Part shown: positions 30,007 through 40,378 of the stretch, piece by piece
Layout of the letters: every line of letters starts with the position of its first letter
Position numbering within the stretch: position 1 is the first letter of the stretch
Origin: Akkermansia muciniphila
Lineage (GTDB): Bacteria; Verrucomicrobiota; Verrucomicrobiia; Verrucomicrobiales; Akkermansiaceae
DNA length: 64,000 bases
Reading direction: 5' to 3'
NCBI GenBank assembly: GCA_945901795.1
Contig: CAMDLP010000005.1
Location: 29,575 to 93,574, forward strand
Made by a program: the position numbers and the translations under genes
The notes under the pieces: model-generated
Databases searched by the model: none
What the model saw: the letters and a program-made list of their open reading frames with translations, nothing else
Told to the model about the DNA's origin: nothing

Positions 30007-30041
30007 AAAAACGGGCGCCCCGTCGCGAGACAGGACGCCCG
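30007..30041 (-). terminator. Rho-independent terminator/attenuator between rpsB and tsf
   Basis: Minus strand CGGGCGTCCTGTC-TCGC-GACGGGGCGCCCG-TTTTT: 13-bp stem with two G-U pairs and a U-run. Confidence 0.7.
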
Positions 30042-30055
30042 GTGTGAGTGAGGAT

Positions 30056-30739
30056 TTAGTTTTTGCGGCCGGCGACCATGGCATCTACCAGATTCTGGAG
30101 GATGAGGCGGATCGAGCGGATCGCGTCGTCGTTGCCCGGGATCGGGAATTGGACGAGGGCCGGGTCGGCGTTGGTATCGACGAGGGCGATGATCGGGATG
30201 TTCAAGCGGCGGGCTTCGGCCACGGCGATGGTTTCGCGGGCGGAGTCGACGATGACCACAGCGTCAGGCTTCTTGTCCATGTCGCGCACACCGCGGAGGT
30301 TGCGGAGGAGCTTTTCGCGCTCGCGGCCGAGGGCGGCGAGTTCCTTTTTCGACATGGCCTTGAATTCAGGCTGCTTCTCGATGTTTTCGAGATACTTGAG
30401 GCGCTCGACCGACTTGCGGACGGTGAGGCTGTTGGTGAGCATGCCGCCCAACCAGCGATGGTTGACGTAGTGTTGGCCGGTCGCTTCTGCGGCTTCGCGG
30501 ATGGCATCCTGGGCTTGGCGCTTGCAGCCGACGAAGAGGACTTTCTTGCCCTTGCCGACGAGGTCGGCGAGGAAATCGGAGGCTTTATCGAGCTGCTGGA
30601 CGGTTTTTTCCAGGTCGATGATGTAGATTCCGCCTTTGTCCTTCATGAGGAAGGGCTTCATGCGCGGATTCCATTTCTTGGTTTGGTGCCCGTAGTGGAC
30701 GCCGGCGTCCACCATTTCGTTGATGAGTTCGTTGATCAT
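30056..30739 (-). CDS. rpsB: 30S ribosomal protein S2
   Basis: [60 protein letters not shown]. Confidence 0.97.
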   Translation of the reverse strand: MINELINEMVDAGVHYGHQTKKWNPRMKPFLMKDKGGIYIIDLEKTVQQLDKASDFLADLVGKGKKVLFVGCKRQAQDAIREAAEATGQHYVNHRWLGGMLTNSLTVRKSVERLKYLENIEKQPEFKAMSKKELAALGREREKLLRNLRGVRDMDKKPDAVVIVDSARETIAVAEARRLNIPIIALVDTNADPALVQFPIPGNDDAIRSIRLILQNLVDAMVAGRKN

Positions 30740-30980
30740 GTTGTGTTCTGTTTTTCCCGCCTTGAATCAGGACGGGCGATTTTTGAAGATTTGCCGCATG
30801 GAATCCCTCCGGATCTTCGTTGGTGAGTAAGGCGGCTTGAAGAGGGAGGCGGGAAATAGGGAACCGGCCCGGACTTGGCAAGGGAAATTCAAAGTAGTGT
30901 CGGCGACTGAGCAAAAGTGGAGAGCTTTTCCTGATCGTTAAGGCGTCTTAAAGACGGTATTCGGCGAGGATGTCGGGGCC

Positions 30981-31568
30981 TCACTGCCGGCGAATGTCTC
31001 GTAACGTCTCCGCCACGCGGATTGGATCAGAGCGCATTCGTTTCTCCTCCAGCCATTGCAAAATCTGTTGCCGAGCTTCCGCCTTCCCGTCACTGCCCGT
31101 AGGCCAGTTATTCTTTTCTGCATACTAATCGAAGTCTCTCTTCCGCTCGCCAATGATCGAGCGAAGATCGTAAATGAGTTCCCTTTTGGAAACCGTATCC
31201 AGCTTTTCGATCGCACCGCGCGCCAAAAGAAAACGCGCACCTTCGAGATTCCCGCTCCTCGCTGCCGCATACAACGGAGATCTCCCGTTCTCATCAGGGA
31301 TATCGACGGGCAATCCCGATTTTAAAAGAAACTCCATGATTGGGATGTGACCCAGCGCCGCCGCCATGTGCATGGCCGTGCCGCCATCCCCTTTGAACGC
31401 AGGGTCGCCACCCTCCTCAACCAGCAGTTCAACCAAAGACAAATCCCCGCTGAAGCATGCATTGGTGATCGCCGTATCGCCAAACCCATCCGGCTGATTG
31501 ATCTTCGCGCCATGTTCCAACAGCCACCACCAGCACCAGAAGCTCCCTATCTCTGATCTGGCAAAGGA
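30981..31568 (-). pseudogene. Decayed ankyrin-repeat protein gene (no ATG start, in-frame TAG at 31125-31127)
   Basis: Ankyrin repeats (GDTAITNACFSGDLSLVELLVEEGGDPAFKGDGGTAMHMAAALGHIPIMEFLL) then RDFD*YAEKNNWPTGSDGKAEARQQILQWLEEKRMRSDPIRVAETLRDIRRQ* in the same frame; opens after TGA with no ATG. Confidence 0.7.
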
Positions 31569-31690
31569 TCATGCTTCACTTCCTCGGCTGAGTAGATTTT
31601 CGCCGGACTTTCCAAGCGCCGGGTGAGCGCCCTCAACAGCGCCCTCAACAGCGCTTGCACTCCGCCGGGGATTCCCGTAGGAAACCCCCG

Positions 31691-32296
31691 ATGAAACGCC
31701 GACTCGCCCTCATTTCCCTCGTTCTATTTACAATGCTTCCCTCTTGTCAACCTGCCAAGGAAGCGGAAAAACCCGCCTCAACGCCCGTCACCGTCAAGGC
31801 CGCGAAAGTCAGCCTGAAAACCAACGAAGGCGACATTGTCCTCGAACTGAACGCGGAAAATGCCCCCGTCACGGTCGCCAATTTCCTCGGCTACGTGAAC
31901 AAGAAACACTACGACGGCACGGTCTTCCACCGCGTCATCGACGGCTTCATGATCCAAGGCGGCGGCTTCAAACTGGACGGCGGAAACCTCGTCGAGCAGG
32001 AAACCGGCAAGGGCATCGTCAACGAAGGCCAGAACGGCCTCAAGAACGAACGCGGCACCATCGCCATGGCGCGCACCAGCGACCCGAACAGCGCGACCGC
32101 CCAGTTCTTCATCAACGTGGTGGACAACGCCATGCTCAACTACCCGAGCAACGGCGGCTACGCCGTGTTCGGCAAAGTCGTCGAAGGCATGGAGGTGGTG
32201 GACAAGATCAAGGCGGTCAAAACCCGTGCCGACGCGCGCCTCGGCGGCGATGTGCCAGTGGAGCCCGTGACCATCACCTCCGCCACCGCCGAGTGA
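31691..32296 (+). CDS. Cyclophilin-type peptidyl-prolyl isomerase lipoprotein
   Basis: Lipobox [49 protein letters not shown]. Confidence 0.93.
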   Translation: MKRRLALISLVLFTMLPSCQPAKEAEKPASTPVTVKAAKVSLKTNEGDIVLELNAENAPVTVANFLGYVNKKHYDGTVFHRVIDGFMIQGGGFKLDGGNLVEQETGKGIVNEGQNGLKNERGTIAMARTSDPNSATAQFFINVVDNAMLNYPSNGGYAVFGKVVEGMEVVDKIKAVKTRADARLGGDVPVEPVTITSATAE

Positions 32297-32317
32297 CGCG
32301 CCCCTAACCGCCGCCGC

Positions 32318-33061
32318 ATGCAACTCTGGCTCTGCCCGCTCGTCGCCTTTCTGCTAGGCTCGATCCCTTTCGGCCTGATCATTTCCAGGATCAAGGGGGT
32401 TAACATCCGCGAGCACGGCTCGGGCAACATCGGCGCGACCAACGTGCTGCGGATCGTCGGCAAGAAATACGGCGTCACCTGCCTGCTGCTCGACGCGCTG
32501 AAGGGATTCATCCCGGTGGTGATCGCGGTCAATTTGATCCAGATCGAAGGTAAAAAAGTCGGCTTGTTCCACATCGGCGGACTGGATTCGCTCGCGCTGG
32601 TCCTCCCCGTCGCCGCGCAGTTCAAGGGCCAGCTCCTCCATGTCATCACCGCGCTGGCGGCGGTGCTCGGCCACAACTACTCGCCATGGGTCGGCTTCAA
32701 GGGCGGCAAGGGCATCGCCACTTCCGCCGGAGTTTTGTTAGCCCTGATGCCGGCCGGCGTGGTCTTGCTGATCATCGTCTGGGTCGCCGTGTTCGCGGTC
32801 AGCCGCTACGTCTCGCTGGCAAGCATCATCGCCGCCGCGTCGCTGCCGCTCATCACCCATTACGGAGCCCGTTTCCACCACATCAACAACGACAAATCCC
32901 TGTCAACCTTGTGGCAGGCGGGCACCTGGAACAAACCGTTGTTCTTCTTCAGCCTGGTCCTCGCGATCCTCGCCATTTGGAAACACCGGACCAACATCCA
33001 GCGGCTGCTCGCAGGCACCGAGCACCGTTTCACCCGCAAGCCCAAACCCGGCGATGTCTGA
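32318..33061 (+). CDS. plsY: Glycerol-3-phosphate acyltransferase PlsY
   Basis: FLLGSIPFGLIISRIKGVNIREHGSGNIGATNVLRI; LGHNYSPWVGFKGGKGIATSAGVLLAL. Confidence 0.95.
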   Translation: MQLWLCPLVAFLLGSIPFGLIISRIKGVNIREHGSGNIGATNVLRIVGKKYGVTCLLLDALKGFIPVVIAVNLIQIEGKKVGLFHIGGLDSLALVLPVAAQFKGQLLHVITALAAVLGHNYSPWVGFKGGKGIATSAGVLLALMPAGVVLLIIVWVAVFAVSRYVSLASIIAAASLPLITHYGARFHHINNDKSLSTLWQAGTWNKPLFFFSLVLAILAIWKHRTNIQRLLAGTEHRFTRKPKPGDV

Positions 33062-34064
33062 ATCCAAGCTCACGTCCGCCGCCGTCCTGGGTTCCGGTTC
33101 GTTCGGCACCGCCATCGCCAAGCTGCTCTCACCCCGGCTCGACCGCATCGACCTGATAGGCCGCGATTGCGAGACGGCGGAAACCATCAACCGCGAGCAC
33201 CGGAACCCACACTACTTGAGCGACATCGCGCTCGACGAAAACGTCTACGCCTCCTGCGACCTGGCGGACGCGCTGGCCCACCCGTTGGTCATTTTCGCCG
33301 TCCCCACCTCCGCCACCCGCGAGACCGCCCGCAAGCTGGCCGCCGCCGGACTGCCTGAGCAAACCATCCTTCTTTCCTGCGCGAAAGGCATCGAGAAACA
33401 CACCGGCGACCGCATGAGCCAGATCCTGCGCGAGATCTTCCCGGCCAATCCGATCGCCGTCCTGTCAGGCCCTAACCACGCCGAGGAAATCGCCACCGGC
33501 ATGGCCACCTGCGCGGTCATCGGCTCGGAGGACCACAACCTCGCCGTCCGGCTCCAGGACCTTTTCACGCTGCCCCATTTCCGCTCCTACACCAGCGACG
33601 ACCTCGCCGGCATCGAGTTCGGCGGCGCGGTGAAGAACGTTTACGCCATCGCCGCCGGCATGGCCCACGGCCTCGGCCTGGGAGACAACGCGGTGGCCGC
33701 CCTCGTCACCCGCGCCCTGGCGGAAATGACCCGCCTCGGCACCGCGCTCGGCGGCCGGCTGGAAACCTTCGCCGGGCTTTCCGGCGTCGGCGACCTCATC
33801 GTCACCTGTTTCTCCGAGCACTCGCGCAACCACCGCGTCGGCCTCGCGCTGGGCGGCGGCAAGACCCTGGAAGAAGCCGTCGCCGCGCTCGGCATGGTCG
33901 CGGAAGGCGTGCCTAACACCCTGTCGATCCATGAGGCCGCCCGCCGCGTCGGCGTCCGCACGCCGATCATCGACTCCGTTTACAGCATCCTCTACGAAGG
34001 CAAGTCCGCCCCGCTCGCGATGCAGGACCTTCTCACCCGCGACAAGCGCCCCGAACACAGCTGA
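33054..34064 (+). CDS. gpsA: NAD(P)-dependent glycerol-3-phosphate dehydrogenase
   Basis: VLGSGSFGTAIAKLL; LSCAKGIE; LSGPNHAEEIA; GAVKNVYAIAAGMAHGLGLGDNAVAALVTRALAEM; GLSGVGDLIVTC. Confidence 0.96.
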   Translation: MSESKLTSAAVLGSGSFGTAIAKLLSPRLDRIDLIGRDCETAETINREHRNPHYLSDIALDENVYASCDLADALAHPLVIFAVPTSATRETARKLAAAGLPEQTILLSCAKGIEKHTGDRMSQILREIFPANPIAVLSGPNHAEEIATGMATCAVIGSEDHNLAVRLQDLFTLPHFRSYTSDDLAGIEFGGAVKNVYAIAAGMAHGLGLGDNAVAALVTRALAEMTRLGTALGGRLETFAGLSGVGDLIVTCFSEHSRNHRVGLALGGGKTLEEAVAALGMVAEGVPNTLSIHEAARRVGVRTPIIDSVYSILYEGKSAPLAMQDLLTRDKRPEHS

Positions 34065-34067
34065 CCC

Positions 34068-34724
34068 ATGACTGAAATTCTCGACCTTTTTTTACATCTT
34101 CCCGACCATCTCAGTGAATTCATCCGTGCCCACGGCATGTTGATTTACGGACTCCTTTTCCTGATTATTTTCTGTGAGACAGGCCTCGTTGTAACGCCCT
34201 TCCTGCCCGGCGACTCGTTGATTTTCGCCATCGGCGCGCTGGCTGCGGACCCCTTGTCGGGCCTGAATATCTGGATCTCCGCCGCGGTATTGCTAGTCGC
34301 CGCGATCCTCGGCGACACGGTCAACTACTGGATCGGCCGGAAATTCGGCGGCTGGATGATGTGGAAATTCCCGCGAATCGTGAAGCCCGGCCACATCGCG
34401 AAAACCAACGAGTTCTTCACCCGCTACGGAGGAAAAACCATCATCATCGCCCGCTTCGTCCCCATCGTCCGGACCTTCGCGCCCTTCGTCGCCGGCACGG
34501 GAGAAATGGAATACCGCCGCTTCATGTTCTTCAACGTGACCGGCGCGCTGCTGTGGGTCGGTCTCATTTTACCCGCCGGTTGGTTCTTCGGAAACATCCC
34601 AGTGGTGAAGCAGAACTTCGAACTCGTTGTCCTCGGAATCATCGTGATTTCCGTGCTGCCGATGGTCTTCGAAATCGCTCGCGCCAAGCTGAAAAAGCAG
34701 CCCCAAATCGAGCCCGCCGAGTGA
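34068..34724 (+). CDS. DedA family membrane protein
   Basis: FCETGLVVTPFLPGDSLIFAIGAL; ILGDTVNYWIGRKFG; IIIARFVPIVRTFAPFVAGTGEM. Confidence 0.93.
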   Translation: MTEILDLFLHLPDHLSEFIRAHGMLIYGLLFLIIFCETGLVVTPFLPGDSLIFAIGALAADPLSGLNIWISAAVLLVAAILGDTVNYWIGRKFGGWMMWKFPRIVKPGHIAKTNEFFTRYGGKTIIIARFVPIVRTFAPFVAGTGEMEYRRFMFFNVTGALLWVGLILPAGWFFGNIPVVKQNFELVVLGIIVISVLPMVFEIARAKLKKQPQIEPAE

Positions 34725-34903
34725 ACCCACTACTTGCGACACGAATGCGTTTAAACGCCTCAACCCCTTGTGATAGGTTTTTTAGCGGTATTTTCTCTGG
34801 ACAAAATTTCCCGAAAAGATACTTCGGTGGAGATTTGGAAATGGCGAAAAGCCGATCCCGCCTGCCACGCCCGGATAAGATTAAAAAAACAAGCACCACA
34901 CCC

Positions 34904-36256
34904 ATGAACACCCGCACCATCCTGGCCCTAGGCCTCAGCTCCCTTTTCACCGCCACCGCATTTGCCGCGGACGATGACGGCCTCACACCCGCCCCGTCCG
35001 ATCAAGCCGCGCCAGCCAAAGCCATTCCCGACCGCTACATCGTCGAGCTGCGTGCCGGCGTGAACCCGCGCGCGGTCGCACCGGCGCACGGAGTCGTGCC
35101 GGAGTTCGTCTATCAAAAAGCGGTCAACGGCTTTGCAGGCCATGTCCCGCCGGGCCGCCTCGCCGCTCTAGCGGCGGATCAGCGCGTGCTGCGCGTCGTG
35201 CCGAATCGCACGGTGTTCGCGATCGCCAGGCCCTCCACGGGCGGTGATGGTGGTGGTGGACAAGTCGTGCCCGAAGGCGTGAAGCGCATCGGCGCGGCTC
35301 CCGGTAGCCTTGCTTACAATGGCACCGGCGTGGGAGTCGCGGTGGTGGATACGGGAGTGGATTACAATCATGCCGACCTCCAACCGCTGGGCATTGGATC
35401 TTACTCCGCGTTTGCCGGCACGGCGCAAGATGACAACGGCCACGGCACGCACGTCGCCGGAACCATCGCCGCGCGCAACAATGCGGTCGGCGTGGTCGGC
35501 GTCGCCCCGTCCGCGACCATTTACGGCGTGAAGGTTCTCGACGCCTCCGGCAGCGGCAGCGAAGCGGGAGTGATCGCCGGACTCGATTGGGTGGCGGCGA
35601 ACGCCGCGTTGGTGACGCCACGGATCCGTGTCGTGAACATGAGCCTCGGCCGCCCGGGCACGCTCGGCGACAACCCCACCCAGCGGACAGCGATTCAGAA
35701 TCTCGTCGCCGGCGGCATCGCCGTCATCGTCGCCGCGGGTAACGACGCCACGCTGGAAGTCTCGCAGCAAGTCCCCGCCACCTATCCGGAGGTCATCGCC
35801 ATCGCGAGCACGACCGCAAAGGCAGGTACTAACGCTAACCGCAACTTCAGCGGCGTCATCGGCGCGGACACGGCGTCCTATTTCACCTCGGATGGAGCGT
35901 TCAACGCCACCACCGGCATCGGCGTGAGTATTTCCGCCCCGGGAGCGACTCAGGAAAACATCAGCAAGGCGGGCTTTCTCGAGTCCGTCGGAATCCTGTC
36001 CACCAAGCTCGGCGGCGGAACGACCAGCATGTCGGGAACCAGCATGGCGTGCCCGCACACCGCCGGCGTGGCGGCCCTCGTCTGGCAGAAGGCGCTGGTC
36101 CTCGGCCAAACGGTGACTCCGGAGCAGATCCGCAGCCGCATCCGCAGCAGTGCCAGCAACATCGGCAGCGCCCCTTTCAACAGCCCCACCAGCAGCTACA
36201 CCTTCGACGGCGTGCGCGAAGGCGTGCTCTCCGCACCCGGCGCGCTTGCACCTTAA
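34904..36256 (+). CDS. Secreted S8 (subtilisin-like) serine peptidase
   Basis: Signal peptide at 34904; catalytic VVDTGVDYNHADL, DNGHGTHVAGTIAA, GGTTSMSGTSMACPHTAGVAALV. Confidence 0.94.
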   Translation: MNTRTILALGLSSLFTATAFAADDDGLTPAPSDQAAPAKAIPDRYIVELRAGVNPRAVAPAHGVVPEFVYQKAVNGFAGHVPPGRLAALAADQRVLRVVPNRTVFAIARPSTGGDGGGGQVVPEGVKRIGAAPGSLAYNGTGVGVAVVDTGVDYNHADLQPLGIGSYSAFAGTAQDDNGHGTHVAGTIAARNNAVGVVGVAPSATIYGVKVLDASGSGSEAGVIAGLDWVAANAALVTPRIRVVNMSLGRPGTLGDNPTQRTAIQNLVAGGIAVIVAAGNDATLEVSQQVPATYPEVIAIASTTAKAGTNANRNFSGVIGADTASYFTSDGAFNATTGIGVSISAPGATQENISKAGFLESVGILSTKLGGGTTSMSGTSMACPHTAGVAALVWQKALVLGQTVTPEQIRSRIRSSASNIGSAPFNSPTSSYTFDGVREGVLSAPGALAP

Positions 36257-36272
36257 TCCCGCGCTTTTCCCA

Positions 36273-37298
36273 TCACCGACCCGTGATCTGGCCGATCGCC
36301 CATCGCGCATGCTCGGAAACCAGTGGGTCGGGATCGGCAGCCGCGCGCTCCAAGCTCGGCAAGTCTTCCCGCGTCCCGGTGTTTCCTAACGCCACGCAGA
36401 CGTTCCGCAGGAATCTATTGCGCTTGATGCGCTTGATCGGCGACTTGGCGAACAGCGTGCGAAAGCCGTCGTCGTCGAGATCGAGGAAATCCCGCAGGCG
36501 TTTTTCGAAAACCGTCGCCCGCGCGTGGAAAGTCATTTCCCGCGACTCCACCGCGAAGCGGTTCCACGGGCAGGCGTCGAGGCAATCGTCGCAGCCGTAA
36601 ATCCGGTCGCCCATCGCGACTCGGAACTCCTCGGGGATAGCACCTTTGTGCTCGATCGTTAGATACGAAACACAGCGCCGCGCGTCCACCCGCCGCGGCG
36701 CGGTGATCGCCTGCGTCGGGCACGCGGTGATGCAGGCGGTGCATTTCCCGCAGTGGTCGCCGAAAGGCCGGTCTGGAGTTAGATCGAGAGTCGTCAGCAA
36801 CTCCGCTAGAAAAAACCACGCGCCCATGTGGCGGTGGATTTGCACCGTGGATTTCCCGTTCCAACCGAGGCCGGCGTCGCTCGCGAAGTCGCGTTCCAGC
36901 ACCGGACCGGTGTCCACATAGAAGCGCTGGCTGCCGCCGAGAGATTGTAATTTCGAGTCAAACTCCCGCAGCCGCTTCTCGATTAGATCATGATAATCCT
37001 CGTTCCATGCGTAACGCGCGATCCGGTAGCCGCCGTCTTCCCCGTCGGGAAACGGACTGCTACCCGGATAGTAATTCAGCGCCAGGCAGATGATCGACTT
37101 GCATCCCGGCAAGACCTCGCGCGGATCACAGCGCCGCTCCGGCGTGCGCTCGAGCCACGCCATTTCGCCGTGCTTCCCCTCCCCGATCCAGTCGCGGAAA
37201 AGATCCGCGTGACTCGCCTCCTTCGCCACCGCGATCCGGCAATCATCGAATCCCAGCTCCGCCGCCCACGCTTTCACCTGCTCCACCATTTCGCTCAA
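36273..37298 (-). CDS. queG: Epoxyqueuosine reductase
   Basis: RYAWNEDYHDLIEKRLREF; DTGPVLERDFASDAGLGWNGKST; CGKCTACITACPTQAI; YGCDDCLDACPWNRFA. Confidence 0.95.
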   Translation of the reverse strand: MSEMVEQVKAWAAELGFDDCRIAVAKEASHADLFRDWIGEGKHGEMAWLERTPERRCDPREVLPGCKSIICLALNYYPGSSPFPDGEDGGYRIARYAWNEDYHDLIEKRLREFDSKLQSLGGSQRFYVDTGPVLERDFASDAGLGWNGKSTVQIHRHMGAWFFLAELLTTLDLTPDRPFGDHCGKCTACITACPTQAITAPRRVDARRCVSYLTIEHKGAIPEEFRVAMGDRIYGCDDCLDACPWNRFAVESREMTFHARATVFEKRLRDFLDLDDDGFRTLFAKSPIKRIKRNRFLRNVCVALGNTGTREDLPSLERAAADPDPLVSEHARWAIGQITGR

Positions 37299-37846
37299 AG
37301 GTGGCCGGTGAAAAAGTAACGCGCGCTTTCCAGAATCCCGGTCGCCAGCTCGCCCGCATCCAGACCGGCGGTATCCACCTGCAAGTGCGCGGCCTCCGCG
37401 TAAAGCGGCTTCCTAACCGCCATCAGCGCCTCCACCCGCGCCACCGGATCATCCGTGTGGAGCAGCGGCCGGTCCCGGTTTCTGCCGGTCCGGTCGAGAA
37501 TCACCGCCAGCGGCGCATGCAGCCAGACAACATAACCCAGATGCCGCAGCAAAGCCCGGTTCCGCTCGCGTCCGATCACTCCGCCGCCCGTCGAAATAAT
37601 CCGCCGCGGCGCGGCAGGGTCGTTAAGCTCCTCTAGCAAAGCCGTCTCCATGTCCCGAAACGTCTCCTCGCCCTCGTCCGCGAAAATCGCAGTGATCGGC
37701 TTACGCGCCCGCTGCTCGATCACGTGATCCATGTCCACTAACGGATAACCGAGCCGGTGATGCAGCTCGCGCCCCACCGTCGATTTCCCACTGCCCATGA
37801 AGCCGATGAGAACAATGCTCTTCGGCGGGGGTTGCGCTTCGTTCAT
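37295..37846 (-). CDS. aroK: Shikimate kinase
   Basis: IVLIGFMGSGKSTVGRELHHRLGYPLVDMDHVIEQRARKPITAIFADEGEETFRDMETALL; STGGGVI. Confidence 0.94.
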   Translation of the reverse strand: MNEAQPPPKSIVLIGFMGSGKSTVGRELHHRLGYPLVDMDHVIEQRARKPITAIFADEGEETFRDMETALLEELNDPAAPRRIISTGGGVIGRERNRALLRHLGYVVWLHAPLAVILDRTGRNRDRPLLHTDDPVARVEALMAVRKPLYAEAAHLQVDTAGLDAGELATGILESARYFFTGHL

Positions 37847-37937
37847 GCGCCCACCCTAGTTCGACGGAGGCGCGGGAATAAACCGTAAAAACCATGGAAC
37901 ACATCATTTCAGGAAATCAAGATTCGCCAGACGTGGG

Positions 37938-38990
37938 ATGCTCTGGCAAAACCCGCGCGTGTTTGAGACCCGAATTCTCCAAGTTGCCGATGATGAAATG
38001 AAGGACGCCGTCACCGAGGCCTGCGCCTTGCTGCGGGCCGGTGAAATCGTCGCCCTTCCCACCGAAACCGTCTATGGCCTGGCGGCGGACGCATTCAATC
38101 CCGAGGCGGTTGCCAAGGTTTTCGCGGCGAAGGAGCGGCCTTCGTTCGACCCGCTCATCGTCCACATCGCCTCGCGCGGGGATTTGAAAAACGTGGCCAT
38201 CGTGCCCGAAGACATCGCGGAAACGGTGAACAAATTGACGGCGGCATTCTGGCCCGGACCGCTCACGTTGATTTTACCAAAGCATCCGGACGTGCCGGAT
38301 TTGGTAACGAGCGGGCTGCCGACGGTGGCGGTCCGGCAGAGCGCGCATCCGGTTTTCCGGGCGGTCTGTAAGGAACTTGGTCGCCCGATCGCGGCTCCGA
38401 GCGCGAACCGCTTCGGCCGAATTTCTCCGACTTCCGCCTCCGCAGTGATGAAGGAACTCGGCGGCCGCATCCCGCTCATCGTCGATGCCGGGGCCTGCGC
38501 GGAAGGGGTGGAAAGCACGATTATTTCCATCGAGCCGCGCGAAGGGAAAAAGCCGGTTTTCCGGCTGCACCGCGCCGGTCCGATCACGAAGGAACAGCTT
38601 CAGGAATTCGGCAGGGTGGAGAAAGTCCGTGAAATCAAATCGGAGGCACCGCAGGCACCCGGCCAGCTCGACAGCCATTACGCGCCGCTCACGCCGCTGA
38701 TTCTGTTGGAAAAGCCCGAGGATTTCACGCCCGAGGAGGGCAAAAAATACGGACTGCTCAGCTACACCGGCGAGGACGATAGCCCTTACGTCACGCTTCA
38801 TGACTGGGACCTCATCGAGTCGCTCAGTCCCGGCAGCGGCAAGCTCGCGGAGGCGGCGATCCGTCTGTTTTTCGTGATGCGCCAGCTCGACGAGGCCGGA
38901 CTCGACGCGATCATCGCCGAGCCTGTCAGCGAAACCGGGCTTGGCGTTGCGATCATGGACCGACTCCGCCGGGCGTCGGTCAATTCGTGA
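37938..38990 (+). CDS. L-threonylcarbamoyladenylate synthase (Sua5/TsaC)
   Basis: GEIVALPTETVYGLAADAFNPEAVAKVFAAKERPSFDPLIVHIA; AFWPGPLTLIL; SANRFGRISPTSA. Confidence 0.94.
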   Translation: MLWQNPRVFETRILQVADDEMKDAVTEACALLRAGEIVALPTETVYGLAADAFNPEAVAKVFAAKERPSFDPLIVHIASRGDLKNVAIVPEDIAETVNKLTAAFWPGPLTLILPKHPDVPDLVTSGLPTVAVRQSAHPVFRAVCKELGRPIAAPSANRFGRISPTSASAVMKELGGRIPLIVDAGACAEGVESTIISIEPREGKKPVFRLHRAGPITKEQLQEFGRVEKVREIKSEAPQAPGQLDSHYAPLTPLILLEKPEDFTPEEGKKYGLLSYTGEDDSPYVTLHDWDLIESLSPGSGKLAEAAIRLFFVMRQLDEAGLDAIIAEPVSETGLGVAIMDRLRRASVNS

Positions 38991-39010
38991 CAAAGGGATT
39001 TCCCCGCGCC

Positions 39011-39913
39011 CTACCCTTTCGGCCTTGTCGGCATGAGGGTGAATTCCAGCTGTTCCACGTTCCTCAATAGTTTCACCCGCACCGACTGGCCGGGGATGAG
39101 GTAGAAAAACGCATTCGCGGCATCCGCGTAGTCGGTGATCTGCCTGGATCCGATGCTGAGAAGCACGTCGTTGGGCTGGATGCCCGCCGCGGCGGCGGGA
39201 GAATCCGGCAGCACCCGGCTGATCCGGGGGATTTGGGATTCGGCACGCAGTGCGAGTCCGAGCCAGCCACGGGACAGCTGGCCTCCAGTGGAGATATCCC
39301 GGAGCACCCGGTGTACCGCCTCGGCAGGCAGGGCGTAGCCGACATTCCCACCGCCCGAGCTTTGAAAAACAATGGCGACCACCCGGCCGGCGTCGTCCAG
39401 CAGCGGAGTCCCCGGCGGCGGGACCGAATTGCTGAAATTTACGCGCAGCAGGGCGAGCGGTAAAAATTTTTCACCCACCTGTTTCACCCAGCCCGTCGTG
39501 CGGCATTTGGCCAAGCCCGCGGGCTCCATCGCTTGCAGAGTGGTGCTCGCGCTCGCGGCGGCATCTGCGGCCCATGCTATCGATTTCGGCACGACGCTCC
39601 CCTCCACCTTGATGAATCCAAGCCGCGAGACCGGATCGTGGCCGATCATCTTGGCCGGGACCGCGCGACCTCCGGTCTGCAGCGTCGGGTTCGTCGGATT
39701 CGCGCCCGCCGCGACCACGACCACCATCATCGATGCTCCGTTGACAGGCACTGCAGTGGACTCGCCCGGTTTGCCATTCGCCGCAGGAGGAAAATTCACC
39801 TGCCAGCGCGGAGAAATCGCGACTGGCTGAGCCACGCATACGGAGGCGCAGGCGCTCACCACAAAAAACATTCGTGCCGACCACCGTCGGCGCGGGCATT
39901 CCAGATCCACCAT
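39011..39913 (-). CDS. HtrA/S1C-like protein with C-terminal PDZ domain, catalytic Ser motif lost
   Basis: SNSVPPPGTPLLDDAGRVVAIVFQSSGGGNVGYALPAEAV in place of GNSGGPL; PDZ PRISRVLPDSPAAAAGIQPNDVLLSIGSRQITDYADA. Confidence 0.75.
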   Translation of the reverse strand: MVDLECPRRRWSARMFFVVSACASVCVAQPVAISPRWQVNFPPAANGKPGESTAVPVNGASMMVVVVAAGANPTNPTLQTGGRAVPAKMIGHDPVSRLGFIKVEGSVVPKSIAWAADAAASASTTLQAMEPAGLAKCRTTGWVKQVGEKFLPLALLRVNFSNSVPPPGTPLLDDAGRVVAIVFQSSGGGNVGYALPAEAVHRVLRDISTGGQLSRGWLGLALRAESQIPRISRVLPDSPAAAAGIQPNDVLLSIGSRQITDYADAANAFFYLIPGQSVRVKLLRNVEQLEFTLMPTRPKG

Positions 39914-39929
39914 TTCGGGGTTTCTGAAA

Positions 39930-40325
39930 TTAGAATACCTGCTCGCCGACGTCGCCTTGAGTCGTGGGACTCAGGTCCAATTGCTTGAGTTGCTCAAGCC
40001 CGGGCGGCGCGGGTGCCGGAACGACTTGGTAATTCACCGGGGAAGCCGGCGCGTTTTCCTTCTCCACATCACGCGGTGTCAGGAAAAAAGCGATCGTAAG
40101 CGCGGCGTAGGCCATGCCAGCTCCGTAGGCCCATTTGGAAGGGCTCAAATCGGAGAACCAAGCGGACACGCCACCGAAGAAATTTGAAAATCCCGAGTTT
40201 TTCACGGCCTGCTCGCGCTGGTTCTGGTGAAATTCGCAGAGGAAATCCTGCCAGTAACCCTCTTCAGGACGCTCATCGCGCTTGAGGGCTAGTAGGTCTC
40301 CAATTTGTTCGATCGTTGGTTTCAC
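39930..40325 (-). CDS. Hypothetical single-TM protein, candidate anti-sigma factor
   Basis: Directly downstream of ECF sigma; ~60 aa N-terminal domain then TM AYGAGMAYAALTIAFFL. Confidence 0.5.
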   Translation of the reverse strand: MKPTIEQIGDLLALKRDERPEEGYWQDFLCEFHQNQREQAVKNSGFSNFFGGVSAWFSDLSPSKWAYGAGMAYAALTIAFFLTPRDVEKENAPASPVNYQVVPAPAPPGLEQLKQLDLSPTTQGDVGEQVF

Positions 40326-40378
40326 TGCGGTTGATATTTAGGATTTATAAAATAATTCCCGGATGTGCAAGGAGAATT

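Noticed and set aside
34361-34903. N-terminal 181 residues of the 631-aa ORF containing the S8 peptidase
   Set aside because: Overlaps the dedA gene in another frame with Arg-rich nonsense sequence; a good signal peptide starts at 34904.
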